A DNA stretch of 35,155 bases from Streptomyces sp. MnatMP-M17 (GTDB taxonomy: Bacteria; Actinomycetota; Actinomycetes; Streptomycetales; Streptomycetaceae), in the NCBI RefSeq assembly GCF_900091995.1, contig NZ_FMDK01000330.1:1-35155 (forward strand). Direction: 5' to 3'. Positions 1-8,469 of the stretch are shown here, piece after piece. Each line of letters begins with the position of its first letter. Position 1 is the stretch's first letter. The notes under the pieces were generated by a model. It saw only the letters and a list, made by a program, of their open reading frames with translations. It searched no databases and had not been told where the DNA came from. Made by a program: the position numbers and the translations under genes.

Positions 1-17
1 GGGCCCTGGCCGCCCCG

Positions 18-35
18 CGGCCGGATACCCGGCCG
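18..35. terminator. GC-rich hairpin, terminator-like
   Basis: CGGCCGG at 18-24 and CCGGCCG at 29-35 are complementary around the loop ATAC. No gene can be assigned to it because the window begins here. The rest of 1-224 holds no gene I can support; it is the upstream flank of the transposase at 225. A similar hairpin sits at 29243-29261. Confidence 0.35.
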
Positions 36-224
36 GTGGCGGCAGGCCGCCTGTTACCGCCGTCCAACGGTGGCTTGAATCACTGCGGAGTGGAGCGAGC
101 GGGCGGGCCCGGGCGGCGTCGGCAGCGTTCAGAGGGCGGTATGTGACGTGATGTCGCATCTGTCGTCGCTGGAACGTGTGGCATCGCGGCATCTCCGCTG
201 CCCGGGAGGCTCGGGAGCGCTGCA

Positions 225-1065
225 GTGTCACCCGTGGGCGACCGCCAGTCCTACAAGAGCGACTTATCCGACGAGCGCTGGGCCCTGATCAAGCCTGTGG
301 TGACCTCGTGGAAGGCCCGGCACCCCTCAGTCAGCGGCCACCAGGGCAACTACGACATGCGGGAGATCGTCAACGCCCTGCTCTACCAGTCCCGGACCGG
401 TTGCCAGTGGGACTACCTCCCTCACGACCTGCCGCCCGCCGGCGCGGTGAAGTACTACTTCTACAGATGGCGCGACGACGGCACCGACCAGACCATCCAC
501 GACCTGCTGCGCTGGCAGGTCCGGGAGAAGAGGGGCCGATTAGCCGACCCCAGCCTGGTGGTGCTCGACACCCAGAGCCTGCACGCCGCCGCGGGGGTCC
601 CGGCCGGCACGACCGGACGGGACGCGAACAAGAAGGTGCCTGGTCGCAAGCGGGGCCCTGCCGTCGACGTCCTGGGCCTGGTGATCACGGTGGTGGTGCT
701 CGCCGCCTCCGTCCACGACAACGCCTTCGGCACCGTCCTGCTCGACAAGGTCGCAGCGAACACCGGCACCGTGACGAAGGGCCCTGGTGGACCAGGGGTT
801 CAAGAAGACCGTCGTGGACCACGGGCAGCAGGTGGGCATCGAGGTCGAAGTCGTCGCGCGGAACCCGGCCGATGTCGGGTTCGTCCCGCAGTCCAAGCGG
901 TGGATCGTGGAGCAAACGAACGGGATCTTGATGCTGCACCGCCGACTGGTGCGCGACTACGAGCACCGGACCGCCTCGGCCGAGTCCCGGGTGTACTGGG
1001 CGATAAGCGACCGGATGTCGAGGATGCTGACCGGCCCCTCCACCCCTGCCTGGCGTGGAGCATGA
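225..1065 (+). pseudogene. IS5-family transposase, frameshifted
   Basis: This is an IS5-type DDE transposase in two frames. The first part (225 to about 780) starts at a GTG and carries the N-terminal DUF4096-like region (SDERWALIKP, TGCQWDYLPHDLPP) and the first catalytic aspartate in VVLDTQSLHA. The second part (to 1065) begins with ALVDQGFKKTVVDHGQQVGI and contains the glutamate region WIVEQTNGILMLHRRLVRDYE and the C-terminal end. The frames join if one G is dropped from the GGG run at 779-781, so the gene carries a one-base insertion there, or a sequencing error. Programmed frameshifting is known in some IS5 elements, but I see no classical slippery site. Its stop overlaps the start of the next gene (ATGA at 1062). 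Terminal inverted repeats were not identified. Confidence 0.85.
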
Positions 1066-1485
1066 CCGGTGGAGAGCTGACTTCGGGGGCGGTACTTGTT
1101 CGGCTGGAGGAGCGGGAGCGTGAGATCGCCGCGCAGGCTGAGGCGGCTCGGGAGAAGATCGCGGAGCTGACAGCATTGTTGGACGGGTTCGACACAGCCG
1201 CCGAGGAGATCCGGATCACCCGCAAGACACTGCTGGAACTGCCCGATCCGCCCCCCGTCCGAGCCGCCGGCCGCGAAACTGCCGGACCATCCGGCCTACC
1301 AGCAGACCATGGCGGTCTTCGCCGCGGCCAATGCCCCGCTGCGGGCGCGGGCGGTGTGTGAGGCGATGGGCGTGGAGATCGCGCCCAACAGCATCAACAA
1401 CGTTCGCCTGAAGCTCAAGCGGCTCGCCGAGCGGGGAATCCTGGCCGAGGCCGAGCAGGGGCTGTTCACCCTGCCGCGACCGTAA
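1062..1485 (+). pseudogene. Coiled-coil / winged-helix protein, frameshifted
   Basis: The first frame (ATG 1062) gives an N-terminal charged coiled coil rich in Glu, Arg and Ala (LVRLEEREREIAAQAEAARE) followed by a proline-rich linker. The second frame (from about 1265, ending TAA 1485) gives a helical domain with LRARAVCEAMGVEIAPNSIN and a wing-like VRLKLKRLAERGILAE, as expected of a winged-helix DNA-binding domain. They join if one C is removed from the CCCCCC run just before position 1260. Proteins of this design are often found beside transposases in Streptomyces; I know of no defined function. It overlaps the transposase stop by 4 bp, so the two were probably co-translated. The downstream end abuts the truncated HEAT-repeat gene on the other strand. 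Confidence 0.6.
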
Positions 1486-1489
1486 CCCC

Positions 1490-2411
1490 CGTCCCGGGCA
1501 CCGGGCATCAGCTCGCGTCGCCCTGTGAGCAGGTCCTGGTACGACTTGGACTGGAACTGCAGGGGTGGAGCCAGGTCGCCAAAGAACTTGCCGAAGGCTT
1601 GCGGCGACCGCGCCAGTTCCATCAGCACCTGGTCCGCTGCGTCGTCGCCGGCAAGGTTGGGCGCCAGGGCCGCGCAGGCCCGAACGCCTGCATGCGGGTC
1701 AGCCAGCCAGGGGCGCGTGTCGCCGTCGAGGTGGCCAATGGCGATCACAATCGTCGCCAGGTCGTGCGAGGAACCGGCGGCCCGGGCCATCGACGTCAAC
1801 AGTTCCAGCAGCTCCGGACGTTGCGCGGAGGCCGCGGGAGGCCGCGCCAGTGACCCGACAGCTGCGGCGGCGCAGGTCCTGCGCCTGGCACGTTCCGACG
1901 CGAGGTGCGGCAGTGTTCGCCACAGGAGCGCGGGAACCAGGTCGAAGCAGGCGAGCGCCGCCTGATCGAGGACGAGTTCACCCAGACCCGTGCCGTCCCG
2001 CCGCATCCGGGCCCTGCCATCCGTATCGGTCGACACGTACTCGGCAGTCCAGGCCCGCAGCTCCGGTGTGCGGTCCTTGACCCGAGCACGGATCTCCGCA
2101 GCCCGGTCTCCGAAGTCGGCGGCGACGCCGATTGGGTACAGATAGGCGAGCATGGCGTCGGGCAGCGAGGGATCATCCGGCCCTAGCAGCGGATTGTCCA
2201 GGAGCTCGGCGACAAGCATCGCGGTGGGCGCCGTCGCAGGCCAGGCCTTGCCCTCGCGGCGAAGCGTCTCCGACCACAGGTGTGAGTACCCGTCGACGAA
2301 AGCCTCCGCATCGTCGCCGACGAGAGCTGCCAGATGCCGCGGCGTGTCGCCGGCGGGGCCCGAGGCATGGAAGAGGCCGGACCAGTCCACGTCATCCGTA
2401 CGGTCATCCAC
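1490..2411 (-). pseudogene. HEAT-repeat-like protein, 3' end truncated
   Basis: Reading from GTG 2411 gives a roughly 300-residue helical protein starting VDDRTDDVDWSGLFHASG. The segment HLAALVGDDAEAFVDGYSHLW resembles the N-terminus of streptomycete HEAT-repeat proteins. Repeated two-helix units follow, such as HLDGDTRPWLADPHAGVRAC and ALAPNLAGDDAADQVLMELA. The open frame continues past about 1490 into the antisense of the coiled-coil gene, so the native C-terminus has been lost to the insertion on the left. An ATG at 2534 lies in the same frame, but the sequence before residue VDD looks non-coding. The function of this family is not established; HEAT repeats usually mediate protein-protein contacts. 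The true start could also be the GTG at DVDW. Confidence 0.55.
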
Positions 2412-2760
2412 AACGGGGATGGTGCCACAACACCTCGACGGGCTCAGACTGACCAGACTCACTCCGGATCGCGGGACATGTTCACCCAGCCCGGCCCCAA
2501 CCAGCCGATAGCACAGGCGAGTTGACGTGATCACCAGCTACGAAAATCTTGGAAGAGCCCAATTCCTGATAGACCCGTAGTCATGGTGTGAGAGCTGGAA
2601 GCGGAGCTTGCGGCGGGCGGCGGGCAGGTGCAGCGCGTTGGAAATTCGGCGCCTGGTACCGCGACGCCTCGCACAGGCGGCTGTGTACCTGTGGCCGCAT
2701 GGGCCCGCAACTGCCAAGATTCTCTGACCGTCCAAGTGCACTATTCAGTGGGGGTGTTGG

Positions 2761-4443
2761 GTGCAGTCGCTGACGGCTGAGGATCCGCGGCAGGTAGGTG
2801 CGTTCCGGCTGCTGTACCGCCTTGGTGAGGGCGGCATGGGGCGGGTGTACCTCGGCCGGTCGCCGGGCGGTCAGACGGTGGCAGTCAAGATGGTGCATGC
2901 GGGGATGGCCAGTGCGCCGGGCTTCAGGGAGAGGTTCGCGCGGGAGGTCCGTGTGTCCCGGGAGGTCTCCGGGCCAGGAACGGTGCCGGTGCTGGCCGCC
3001 GCCGCGGATGCCCCGATTCCGTGGCTGGCCTCCGCCTATGTTCCAGGTCCGTCCCTCGCCGAAGCCGTCCACGACCACGGACCGCTACCCGAGCCGTCCC
3101 TTTGGCGGCTGCTTGCCGGGCTGGCTCGGGCCCTGAGCACGGTGCATGGGTGCGCTCTGGTACACCGCGATCTCAAGCCGACGAACGTTCTGTTGTCCTC
3201 GGACGGGCCGTTGCTGATCGATTTCGGGATCGCCCGGGCAGCCGACGACACGGCCTTCACCGCAACAGGCTCGGTGGTGGGATCCGCCGGCTACATGTCA
3301 CCAGAACAGGCACATGGGGAGCAAGTGGGCCCCGCGAGTGACATCTTCTCGCTCGGGGCGGTGCTGACCTTTGCGGCCTTGGGGAGCGGCCCGTTTGGGA
3401 ACGGCTCGCCACCGGAACTGCTGTACCGGGCTGTCCACGATGAACCGAACCTGAACGGCATGCCGGAGGACTACGCCGCAGTGGTGGGCGACTGTCTGGC
3501 CAAGGGGCCGGCGGACCGTCCCTCTCCAGAAGACCTGCTGGCCCGGGCAGAGGAACACCGTACAGACGAGCCCTGGCTGCCCGGCCCTCTTGTCCTGGCG
3601 ATCGCCCGGAAAGCAGAGCACCTCCTCAGCGTCGAGGCTGAGGACGACGCCACAAGGGCGGGGACAGGCGGCGGGCCACCGCCTCGTACAGCAGTGATCA
3701 CCGAGGCCGACTCCGGTTCCCGGCCCTGGACTCCGCCGTCGTCCGCCCAGCCCTCGTCCATCCCGCCCCCATCCGGGCGGAGCGCGTACCTGTCGGGCTC
3801 CGCCACACCGCGCTCGTACGCGCCTCCCGCGTACCAGCCACCCGCACAGCCCCGCCCGGCAGGACCGAGGGCCGTGCCGGCTCATCCCGGGCCACGGCAA
3901 CAAGTGTGGGTGAACCCGTGGGTGCGGCGCGGACCGCTGAGCCACCCGCTGCTGAGCCTGTTCGGACTGGCGCCCGCGACCGTTCTGCTGGTGACTGGGT
4001 CTAGCCTGAAGGCGATCGCTCGTGATCACACGAGTAGTTCGCTGGAGCTGGGGGGCTGGAAGGACCTGACCGAGTGGGCGATGACGGACGACGGATGGCG
4101 GCTGCCGTTGACACTGATCCTCATCGTCATGCTCATCGTGCTGCAGTACTTCCGCGCCCGGCTTGAGCAGTATCCGGTGGCCGTCACCCGGACCTGGAAT
4201 GTGGCCATCGGGTGCTTCTGGCTCCTGTTGACGGGGACCGTGATCGCGTACTTCCTCTGGCTCATAGGGACGGCCGCGGGTGCCGAGGAGGACGCGGGAG
4301 ACGGCAGGCTCCTCCTCCTCAGGGGGCTTGTGTCCGCAGTCCTGATGCTGGACGGCCTCGTGACGGTACCGGTCGCGGTGGCGGCCTTCATCCGGGTGCT
4401 CCGCGGCGTTTTCGGCGACGTGGCGCGTCCCGCCCATCCCTGA
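2761..4443 (+). CDS. Membrane-anchored serine/threonine protein kinase
   Basis: This is a Hanks-type kinase of 560 residues. The N-terminal domain (about 15-270) has the glycine loop LGEGGMGRVYLG (21-32), the VAVK lysine (K43), the catalytic loop HRDLKPTN (135-142), the DFG motif (154-156), GSAGYMSPEQ and the SDIFSLG helix, so it should be active. A proline- and serine-rich linker follows (about 310-380). The last 180 residues hold about four hydrophobic segments, among them LLSLFGLAPATVLLVTG and LPLTLILIVMLIVLQYF. There is no PASTA or other recognisable sensor domain, so signals are probably sensed in or near the membrane. The start is GTG 2761 behind a weak GGGG ribosome site. It is a single gene flanked by debris, and no partner or substrate gene is adjacent. 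Confidence 0.9.
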   Translation: MQSLTAEDPRQVGAFRLLYRLGEGGMGRVYLGRSPGGQTVAVKMVHAGMASAPGFRERFAREVRVSREVSGPGTVPVLAAAADAPIPWLASAYVPGPSLAEAVHDHGPLPEPSLWRLLAGLARALSTVHGCALVHRDLKPTNVLLSSDGPLLIDFGIARAADDTAFTATGSVVGSAGYMSPEQAHGEQVGPASDIFSLGAVLTFAALGSGPFGNGSPPELLYRAVHDEPNLNGMPEDYAAVVGDCLAKGPADRPSPEDLLARAEEHRTDEPWLPGPLVLAIARKAEHLLSVEAEDDATRAGTGGGPPPRTAVITEADSGSRPWTPPSSAQPSSIPPPSGRSAYLSGSATPRSYAPPAYQPPAQPRPAGPRAVPAHPGPRQQVWVNPWVRRGPLSHPLLSLFGLAPATVLLVTGSSLKAIARDHTSSSLELGGWKDLTEWAMTDDGWRLPLTLILIVMLIVLQYFRARLEQYPVAVTRTWNVAIGCFWLLLTGTVIAYFLWLIGTAAGAEEDAGDGRLLLLRGLVSAVLMLDGLVTVPVAVAAFIRVLRGVFGDVARPAHP

Positions 4444-4579
4444 TCTGCCTACCGGCTGCCAGATCGTGGCGCCTCTGACCCCTCACGCGGACACCCGACC
4501 CGCCAGCCTCACTCAAACCAATCACGAATCGGACATAAACTTTCATATCGCCCTCTCAGTGTCCTGCGGGCGTCGCCGG

Positions 4580-4911
4580 TCAACATGATGAGTGTGTGGA
4601 CTCCTTCCTCGCACCCGGCCCGCCCGGCGTACTGCGCATCGTCTCCCCGAGCTTGCCCGCCTTCTGCTCGCAGGCATCGAAATGCTCCAGGGCGTCCCGG
4701 AGGTTTTCCGCTTCCGGGAGCCTTGTCGAAGGCAGCCAGGGCATGCGTGTTCTGTCTCTGGGCCAGACCGGTCACCAGAACTGCGGTGACCGGTCTGGCC
4801 GAAGTTCACGGGATCCGCTGCCCGTAGGACGTCCCGGAGCGCGTAGGTGGAAGATTTGTCGACACCGGGCACGTCAGGGACTGGCATGCCGCACATGAAC
4901 GCGAGTTTCAC
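4580..4911 (-). pseudogene. Unrecognised gene, decayed over three frames
   Basis: Three consecutive coding-like stretches in different frames look like one broken gene. The first (GTG 4911) reads MKLAFMCGMPVPDVPGVDKS then SSTYALRDVLRAADPV. The second reads AVLVTGLAQRQNTHALAAFD. The third reads EAENLRDALEHFDACEQKAG and ends at TGA 4580. Codon third positions are strongly GC in each stretch. The start GTG overlaps the stop of the upstream fragment (GTGA, 4908-4911), which suggests former translational coupling. The inverted repeat at 4761-4800 lies inside it, at the first frame change. I do not recognise the family. The last piece alone could also be a short gene starting at ATG 4744 (54 residues). 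Confidence 0.35.
4761..4800. repeat. Perfect 16-bp-arm inverted repeat
   Basis: GGCCAGACCGGTCACC (4761-4776) and its exact complement (4785-4800) flank the 8-nt spacer AGAACTGC. The hairpin would be very stable. There is no T-run on either side, so it is not a clear intrinsic terminator. It coincides with a frame change in the decayed gene on the minus strand. Confidence 0.7.
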
Positions 4912-5153
4912 TCACGCGGGATCAGCTCTGCGGTGAAGCGGCCCGTCCCAGGGACCCCGTCCCGAGGGCGGTCGAAGGCCACGGCAGTGAGTCTCACACT
5001 GGAATCAGACGAGCGCACGAGGATGGTGTTCCTATGGGGATCGGGTGCAACTTCACGACTCTTCGTCGACTCCAGAACCGAGCCACCCGGCAGGACCAAC
5101 CGGTACTCACTTCCGAGAACGACCTGCCACAGATCCTGACGCCCCTCATGAAG
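4908..5153 (-). CDS. Hypothetical protein, 5' end missing or unclear
   Basis: The open frame reads LHEGRQDLWQVVLGSEYRLV, LPGGSVLESTKSREVAPDPH, RNTILVRSSDSSVRLTAVAF and ends FTAELIPRE. It is closed upstream by TAG at 5154-5156 with no ATG or GTG in between. A TTG at 5099 is the only usual start, and it would cut off part of the conserved-looking sequence. The alternation of charged and hydrophobic residues suggests a beta-rich domain. It is followed, with a GTGA overlap, by the decayed gene at 4580-4911. I do not recognise it. It may be the C-terminal remnant of a longer gene whose 5' part decayed in 5155-5437. Confidence 0.35.
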   Translation of the reverse strand, partial: LHEGRQDLWQVVLGSEYRLVLPGGSVLESTKSREVAPDPHRNTILVRSSDSSVRLTAVAFDRPRDGVPGTGRFTAELIPRE

Positions 5154-5154
5154 C

Positions 5155-5437
5155 TAGTCGAAGCAGCCACCGACGGTAGTCAAAGAACACAGCGATCGAG
5201 TCGCGTATCCCAATTAGCGGTCGAGTCGTCGCGGGGCCCCGGGTGGCCAAGTTCTTTGAGCCATCGAGCGGCGACAAGCTCACAGCCATACCCGGAACCC
5301 CCGGGCCCGACGATCTTACGAATGACCGTCTCAGACCCACGCTTGGAAGGTAGGACAAGCTCAGCTTGTGCTTGATGAGGTCTGACCTCGAACAACGCGT
5401 AATCTGGGCTGGTCGGTCGCTGAGTAGGGTTGTGGTC
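5155..5437. other. Intergenic, no convincing gene
   Basis: Short open frames on the minus strand (for example one containing KIVGPGGSGYGCELVAARWL) have mixed codon bias and no good start. They may be remnants of the 5' part of the fragment at 4908-5153. The region upstream of 5438 should hold the promoter of the small gene there, but I cannot point to -35 and -10 boxes. Confidence 0.3.
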
Positions 5438-5728
5438 ATGACCAAGGCAGGGCGGCGGTTGCCCAAGGTGCGACATCCCGAGGTGGGTCTGGACAACGGC
5501 GTCGAGGAGGCGACGCTACTCATCCTGGAGTGGCTCGGCGAGCAGGGTGTGGGTGCCATGATCCGAGTCGACGCGGAGCGCATGCGTGAGGCTCGGCCGA
5601 CGTGGACTTTCGCCGCTCACGGAGGACCGTTTCCCGATGGGATGAGAGCGGATGGGACCTCGGTTGCCGAGTGCATGGGCAGGGCACTGCTTCGGCTGCG
5701 AGAGGCTGGGCTGGACGTTCCCTTCTGA
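5438..5728 (+). CDS. Small hypothetical protein (96 aa)
   Basis: The likely start is ATG 5438, after a weak purine site (TAGGG); the same frame is open further upstream to 5366. The protein begins MTKAGRRLPKVRHPEVGLDN, then has LLILEWLGEQGVGAMIRVDA, a tryptophan-containing centre (RPTWTFAAHGGP) and a helical end GRALLRLREAGLDVPF. It looks like a small soluble alpha/beta protein. I do not recognise a family, and no neighbour suggests a role. Codon use is typical of the surrounding genome. Confidence 0.55.
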   Translation: MTKAGRRLPKVRHPEVGLDNGVEEATLLILEWLGEQGVGAMIRVDAERMREARPTWTFAAHGGPFPDGMRADGTSVAECMGRALLRLREAGLDVPF

Positions 5729-5936
5729 GCCTGTTCTCTTCGTCTGAAGTGGTCGCGTTCGGTGATGGTCTCGGGTCACCTGACCGTTTTGCCCACGTCG
5801 TGTCGGGCGGCGGGGTGCCGGTTCTTCGGGTCGAGGGGGCTGCCGGGGCCTGGCCGGTCGGGTTTCGGTGCACGGGCCGGACAGGGCAGGTTCGGGTGGA
5901 GGTTTCTGAATCTTCGGCGGACTCCGGCGGGGGTTA

Positions 5937-6470
5937 GGGCTTGTCCGGTCGATCATGTTCGGAGCCAGATGGTGAGGGCCGCTGCGGTGGCTGTGCCGAG
6001 GTAGACGTAGCCGCGCTTGTCGTAGCGGGTGGCGACCGCTCTGGGCTGCTCAAGCCGGTTGACTGCCCGCTCGATGGTGTTGCGCTTCTTGTACCGCTCC
6101 TCATCGAAGCCTGGTGGCCGTCCGCCACGTGAGCCTTTGCGCGGGCGGGGGGCCTGGCTGTCGGCCTTCTCCGGGATGGTGTGTCGGATGCCCGTCGTCG
6201 TGGGTGTTCACGGCAAGGCCCGTTGCGGTACGCCTTGTCCGCCGCCAGGCTGTCAGGCTTGTTGCGAGGCCTGCCCGGCACTGCCCGGCGCGTGGGGCGC
6301 GGATCTCCTCCAGCACCGGCTTGAACTGGGTGCAGTCCGCGGACGATGGTGGAGCCGACCGAGATGTCCCGGTCGATCTCGTCGGCGGCATCGGCGGCGG
6401 CCTGGACGTGCTGGAGCAGACGTTGCCACGTCCCGTCGGCCGACCACAGCAGGTGGCGTTCATGGCAGGA
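5937..6470 (-). pseudogene. IS5-family transposase remnant with internal deletion
   Basis: Read on the minus strand in shifting frames, the sequence gives RHLLWSADGTWQRLLQHVQA, then VGSTIVR joined directly to TQFKPVLEEIRAPR, then SLAADKAYRNGPCREH, then GSRGGRPPGFDEERYKKRNT, and the end RYDKRGYVYLGTATAAALTI with stop TGA at 5953. These are the landmarks of an IS5-family (IS427-like) transposase. The segment carrying the first catalytic aspartate and the following basic region is missing between DST-VR and the QF motif. Several frameshifts occur. Homology stops abruptly at about 6465, where the N-terminal part should begin. The likely right end of the element is near 5937 (GGGCTTGTCCGG). Confidence 0.75.
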
Positions 6471-6494
6471 AGTGCCGGCACTTACGCTCGGGGA

Positions 6495-6773
6495 ATGGAC
6501 CGCGACGAGAACACGGCGTATCTGGAGTGGTGGGCCAACCAGTCCACATGCCTCGCCCGCATACCAGTCACTTTGACGGCCGCCTCGACCAAAGGCGAGT
6601 GGGAGGCCGTCCTCTCGTCCCCTCCCGACGACGACGCTCTCAATCATTTGCAAGAGCTCATTGAAGCGAGCCCGTACTTCACACTCCGGCTCGGCGCATC
6701 AGCCGTCGAGGTCCAGGTGCAGCCCTTCGGTGACACTGACCATCTAGAACTGGCTGCCGTTGTCGTGGCATAA
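6495..6773 (+). CDS. Small hypothetical protein (92 aa)
   Basis: From ATG 6495 the protein reads MDRDENTAYLEWWANQSTCL and ends FGDTDHLELAAVVVA. An in-frame ATG at 6462 also exists but lies in the scar of the IS5 remnant. Acidic N-terminal helix, a central helix (NHLQELIEASPYFTLRL) and beta-like C-terminal strands are apparent. No Shine-Dalgarno is obvious. I do not recognise a family. The gene lies between transposon scraps, so its promoter may have been lost or replaced. Confidence 0.45.
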   Translation: MDRDENTAYLEWWANQSTCLARIPVTLTAASTKGEWEAVLSSPPDDDALNHLQELIEASPYFTLRLGASAVEVQVQPFGDTDHLELAAVVVA

Positions 6774-6820
6774 CGGTTCAAGCCACCCACGCCTGCCCTG
6801 GCCTCCCGGATCGGACTGAC

Positions 6821-6980
6821 ATGAGCGAGAAGGAGAAGCCGGCGGTCCAGCCGGATGAGCCCGTGGACGAGGTCGTCGAGCGGTTGATGGGCCGTGCCGA
6901 TGTCTGAGGGGTGGCCCTGCTGGGTGCGGGCGGGCCGCTGATCGAGGTGACCCGGTCGTGCTGGAGAGGGTCCTGCGGGT
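6821..6980 (+). pseudogene. IS256-family transposase, N-terminal scrap
   Basis: The sequence reads MSEKEKPAVQPDEPVDEVVE and RLMGRADV, then a stop (TGA 6905-6907), then GVALLGAGGPLIEVTR in the same frame and VLERVLRV after a frameshift. This matches the N-terminus of actinomycete IS256-type (Mutator-like) transposases, where LLGEGGLLxEVTKxVLE is typical. Everything after about residue 55, including all catalytic residues, is absent. It joins a serine recombinase scrap at about 6980. Confidence 0.6.
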
Positions 6981-7325
6981 GCGAGCCACCAGTCGGTTCT
7001 CCGGTTCGATCGGCTGAAGGCCCGCTCGGCGCGGTCGGCCTCGAAGCGGGCGCGCTCCAGTGCGAGTTCGGCGGCCCGGTGGGAGTGGTGGTGGCGCTGG
7101 TGGAGGTCATCGGCGACGGCGAAGTGGACCTGCTGGGGAGTGCGCGCGCCCGGCTACAGCCGCTCGACCACCGGGGCGACGGCGTGAGCGGCGATCGACT
7201 GGCCGCCGGGGGTGGGCACGGCGTCGTCGGCAGCCCCGGTGCACACGTAGTCGGCGGTGCCGTCAGCGCGCCGCTATCGGGTGCCCATCGGGAAGCCGCA
7301 GGATCCGCAGAGGGTGGGTCCCGGA
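6981..7325 (-). pseudogene. Serine recombinase C-terminal scrap
   Basis: On the minus strand the fragment reads LCGSCGFPMGTR, then RADGTADYVCTGAADDAVPT, PGGQSIAAHAVAPVVERL followed by a stop, then QVHFAVADDLHQRHHHSHRA, AELALERARFEADRAERAFS, and after a frame change EPENRLVAR. This is the zinc-ribbon plus coiled-coil region of large serine recombinases, here broken by at least two frame changes and one stop. The N-terminal catalytic domain is not in the window. Its neighbour on the left is an IS256 scrap, and on the right the LacI gene at 7377. Confidence 0.6.
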
Positions 7326-7376
7326 CGGTGTGGGCGCGGGTGCCGGTCAGTGGTGGGCGTGCCCAGGCGGGGAGCC

Positions 7377-8414
7377 CTACGTGGATGAGCGTTCGACGGT
7401 CGGGCAGGGGATGAGGGTGCGGCTCGGCTGGGGGGCGTCGCCAGTGGTGGGGGCGCCTTCGCGGAGGAGCCAGTCCAGGCTGCGGTAGCCGATCTGGTAG
7501 TGGGGCAGGGCCACGGTGGTGAGGGCGGGGCGCAGGTGGGCGGCGATGACTTCCTGGTTGTCGAAGCCGACGACAGCCATGTCCTGGGGGATGCTCAACC
7601 CGCGCGTGCGCAGGGCGTCGTAGAGGCCCATGGCGACGCGGTCGTTGTAGCAGAAGACGGCCGTCGGCCGGGGGTCGAGTTGCAGCATGCGCAGGCCGGC
7701 CGCGTATCCGCCTTCCTGCTCAGGCGCGGTGGTGAGGACGAGGTCCCTGTCGAAGGGGATGCCGGCGGTGTGCAGGGCTTCGCGGTAGCCACGGAGGCGT
7801 CCGGTGGTGGCGGGTGCCGACTGGTCGCTGTTGATGAAGGCGATGCGGCGGTGGCCGCGGGCGGTGAGGATCTCAGTGGCGGCGCGCCCGCCGCCGGCTT
7901 CGTCGGGGACGAAGGACTGGAGCCGGTCATCGCGGGTGTAGCAGTTGGCGAGAACGACGGGGATGCTGCTCAGACCGATGGGCGTGGCGACCTGGCGGTG
8001 GTACCAGGTGGAGTAGACGACGCCGTGCACCTGGTGGTCGAGCATCATCCTGGCCACGTCGTGGAAGGCGTGGGGGTCGGACTCGGTGTTGGCCATGAGC
8101 ATCACGTAGCCGTTTTCACGGGCGGCGTTCTGCACGCCGCGGATCATCTCGCCGGCGAAGGGGGTGGTGGCGACGGAGTCGGTGATGAAGCCGATGAAGG
8201 ACGAGCGGGCCCGGCTGAGGTTCTGTGCCATGGCATTGGGCCGGTAGCCGAGTTCGTCCGCTACGCCCTGGACGCGGCGCCTGGTTTCCTCGGAGACCTT
8301 GTTGGCGCCGGTGCCGTTGATCGCGAAGGAGGCCGTTGCCAGGGAGACTCCGGCTCGGGTGGCGACCTCCTGCATGGTGATGCGCCCGGTCCTCTTGCGG
8401 GGTGCCCGTGTCAC
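7377..8414 (-). CDS. LacI-family transcriptional regulator (second unit)
   Basis: This is a 345-residue LacI repressor. The start is GTG 8414, chosen because a good ribosome site (GGAGGT, 5 nt spacer) precedes it and because the helix-turn-helix ITMQEVATRAGVSLATASFA then lies near residue 12. The hinge region ELGYRPNAMAQNLSR and a periplasmic-binding-protein-like effector domain (RSSFIGFITDSVATTPFAGE, RPTAVFCYNDRVAMGLYDAL, DMAVVGFDNQEV) follow. It is the last gene of the second sugar unit, behind the decayed DUF2961 gene. It probably controls that unit, and the AAGCGCTT sites upstream of the GH32-like gene are candidate operators. The ligand is likely a sugar imported by the adjacent transporter, but this is inference. 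Confidence 0.92.
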   Translation of the reverse strand: MTRAPRKRTGRITMQEVATRAGVSLATASFAINGTGANKVSEETRRRVQGVADELGYRPNAMAQNLSRARSSFIGFITDSVATTPFAGEMIRGVQNAARENGYVMLMANTESDPHAFHDVARMMLDHQVHGVVYSTWYHRQVATPIGLSSIPVVLANCYTRDDRLQSFVPDEAGGGRAATEILTARGHRRIAFINSDQSAPATTGRLRGYREALHTAGIPFDRDLVLTTAPEQEGGYAAGLRMLQLDPRPTAVFCYNDRVAMGLYDALRTRGLSIPQDMAVVGFDNQEVIAAHLRPALTTVALPHYQIGYRSLDWLLREGAPTTGDAPQPSRTLIPCPTVERSST

Positions 8415-8469
8415 CCGCGACCTCCACCCAGTTGTTGCGTCGATCCTGTAGGTCCCCACAGCCACCGTT

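Noticed and set aside
3298-4437. Minus-strand open frame opposite the kinase
   Set aside because: Shadow of the kinase; histidine-, glutamine- and arginine-rich composition and no motif.
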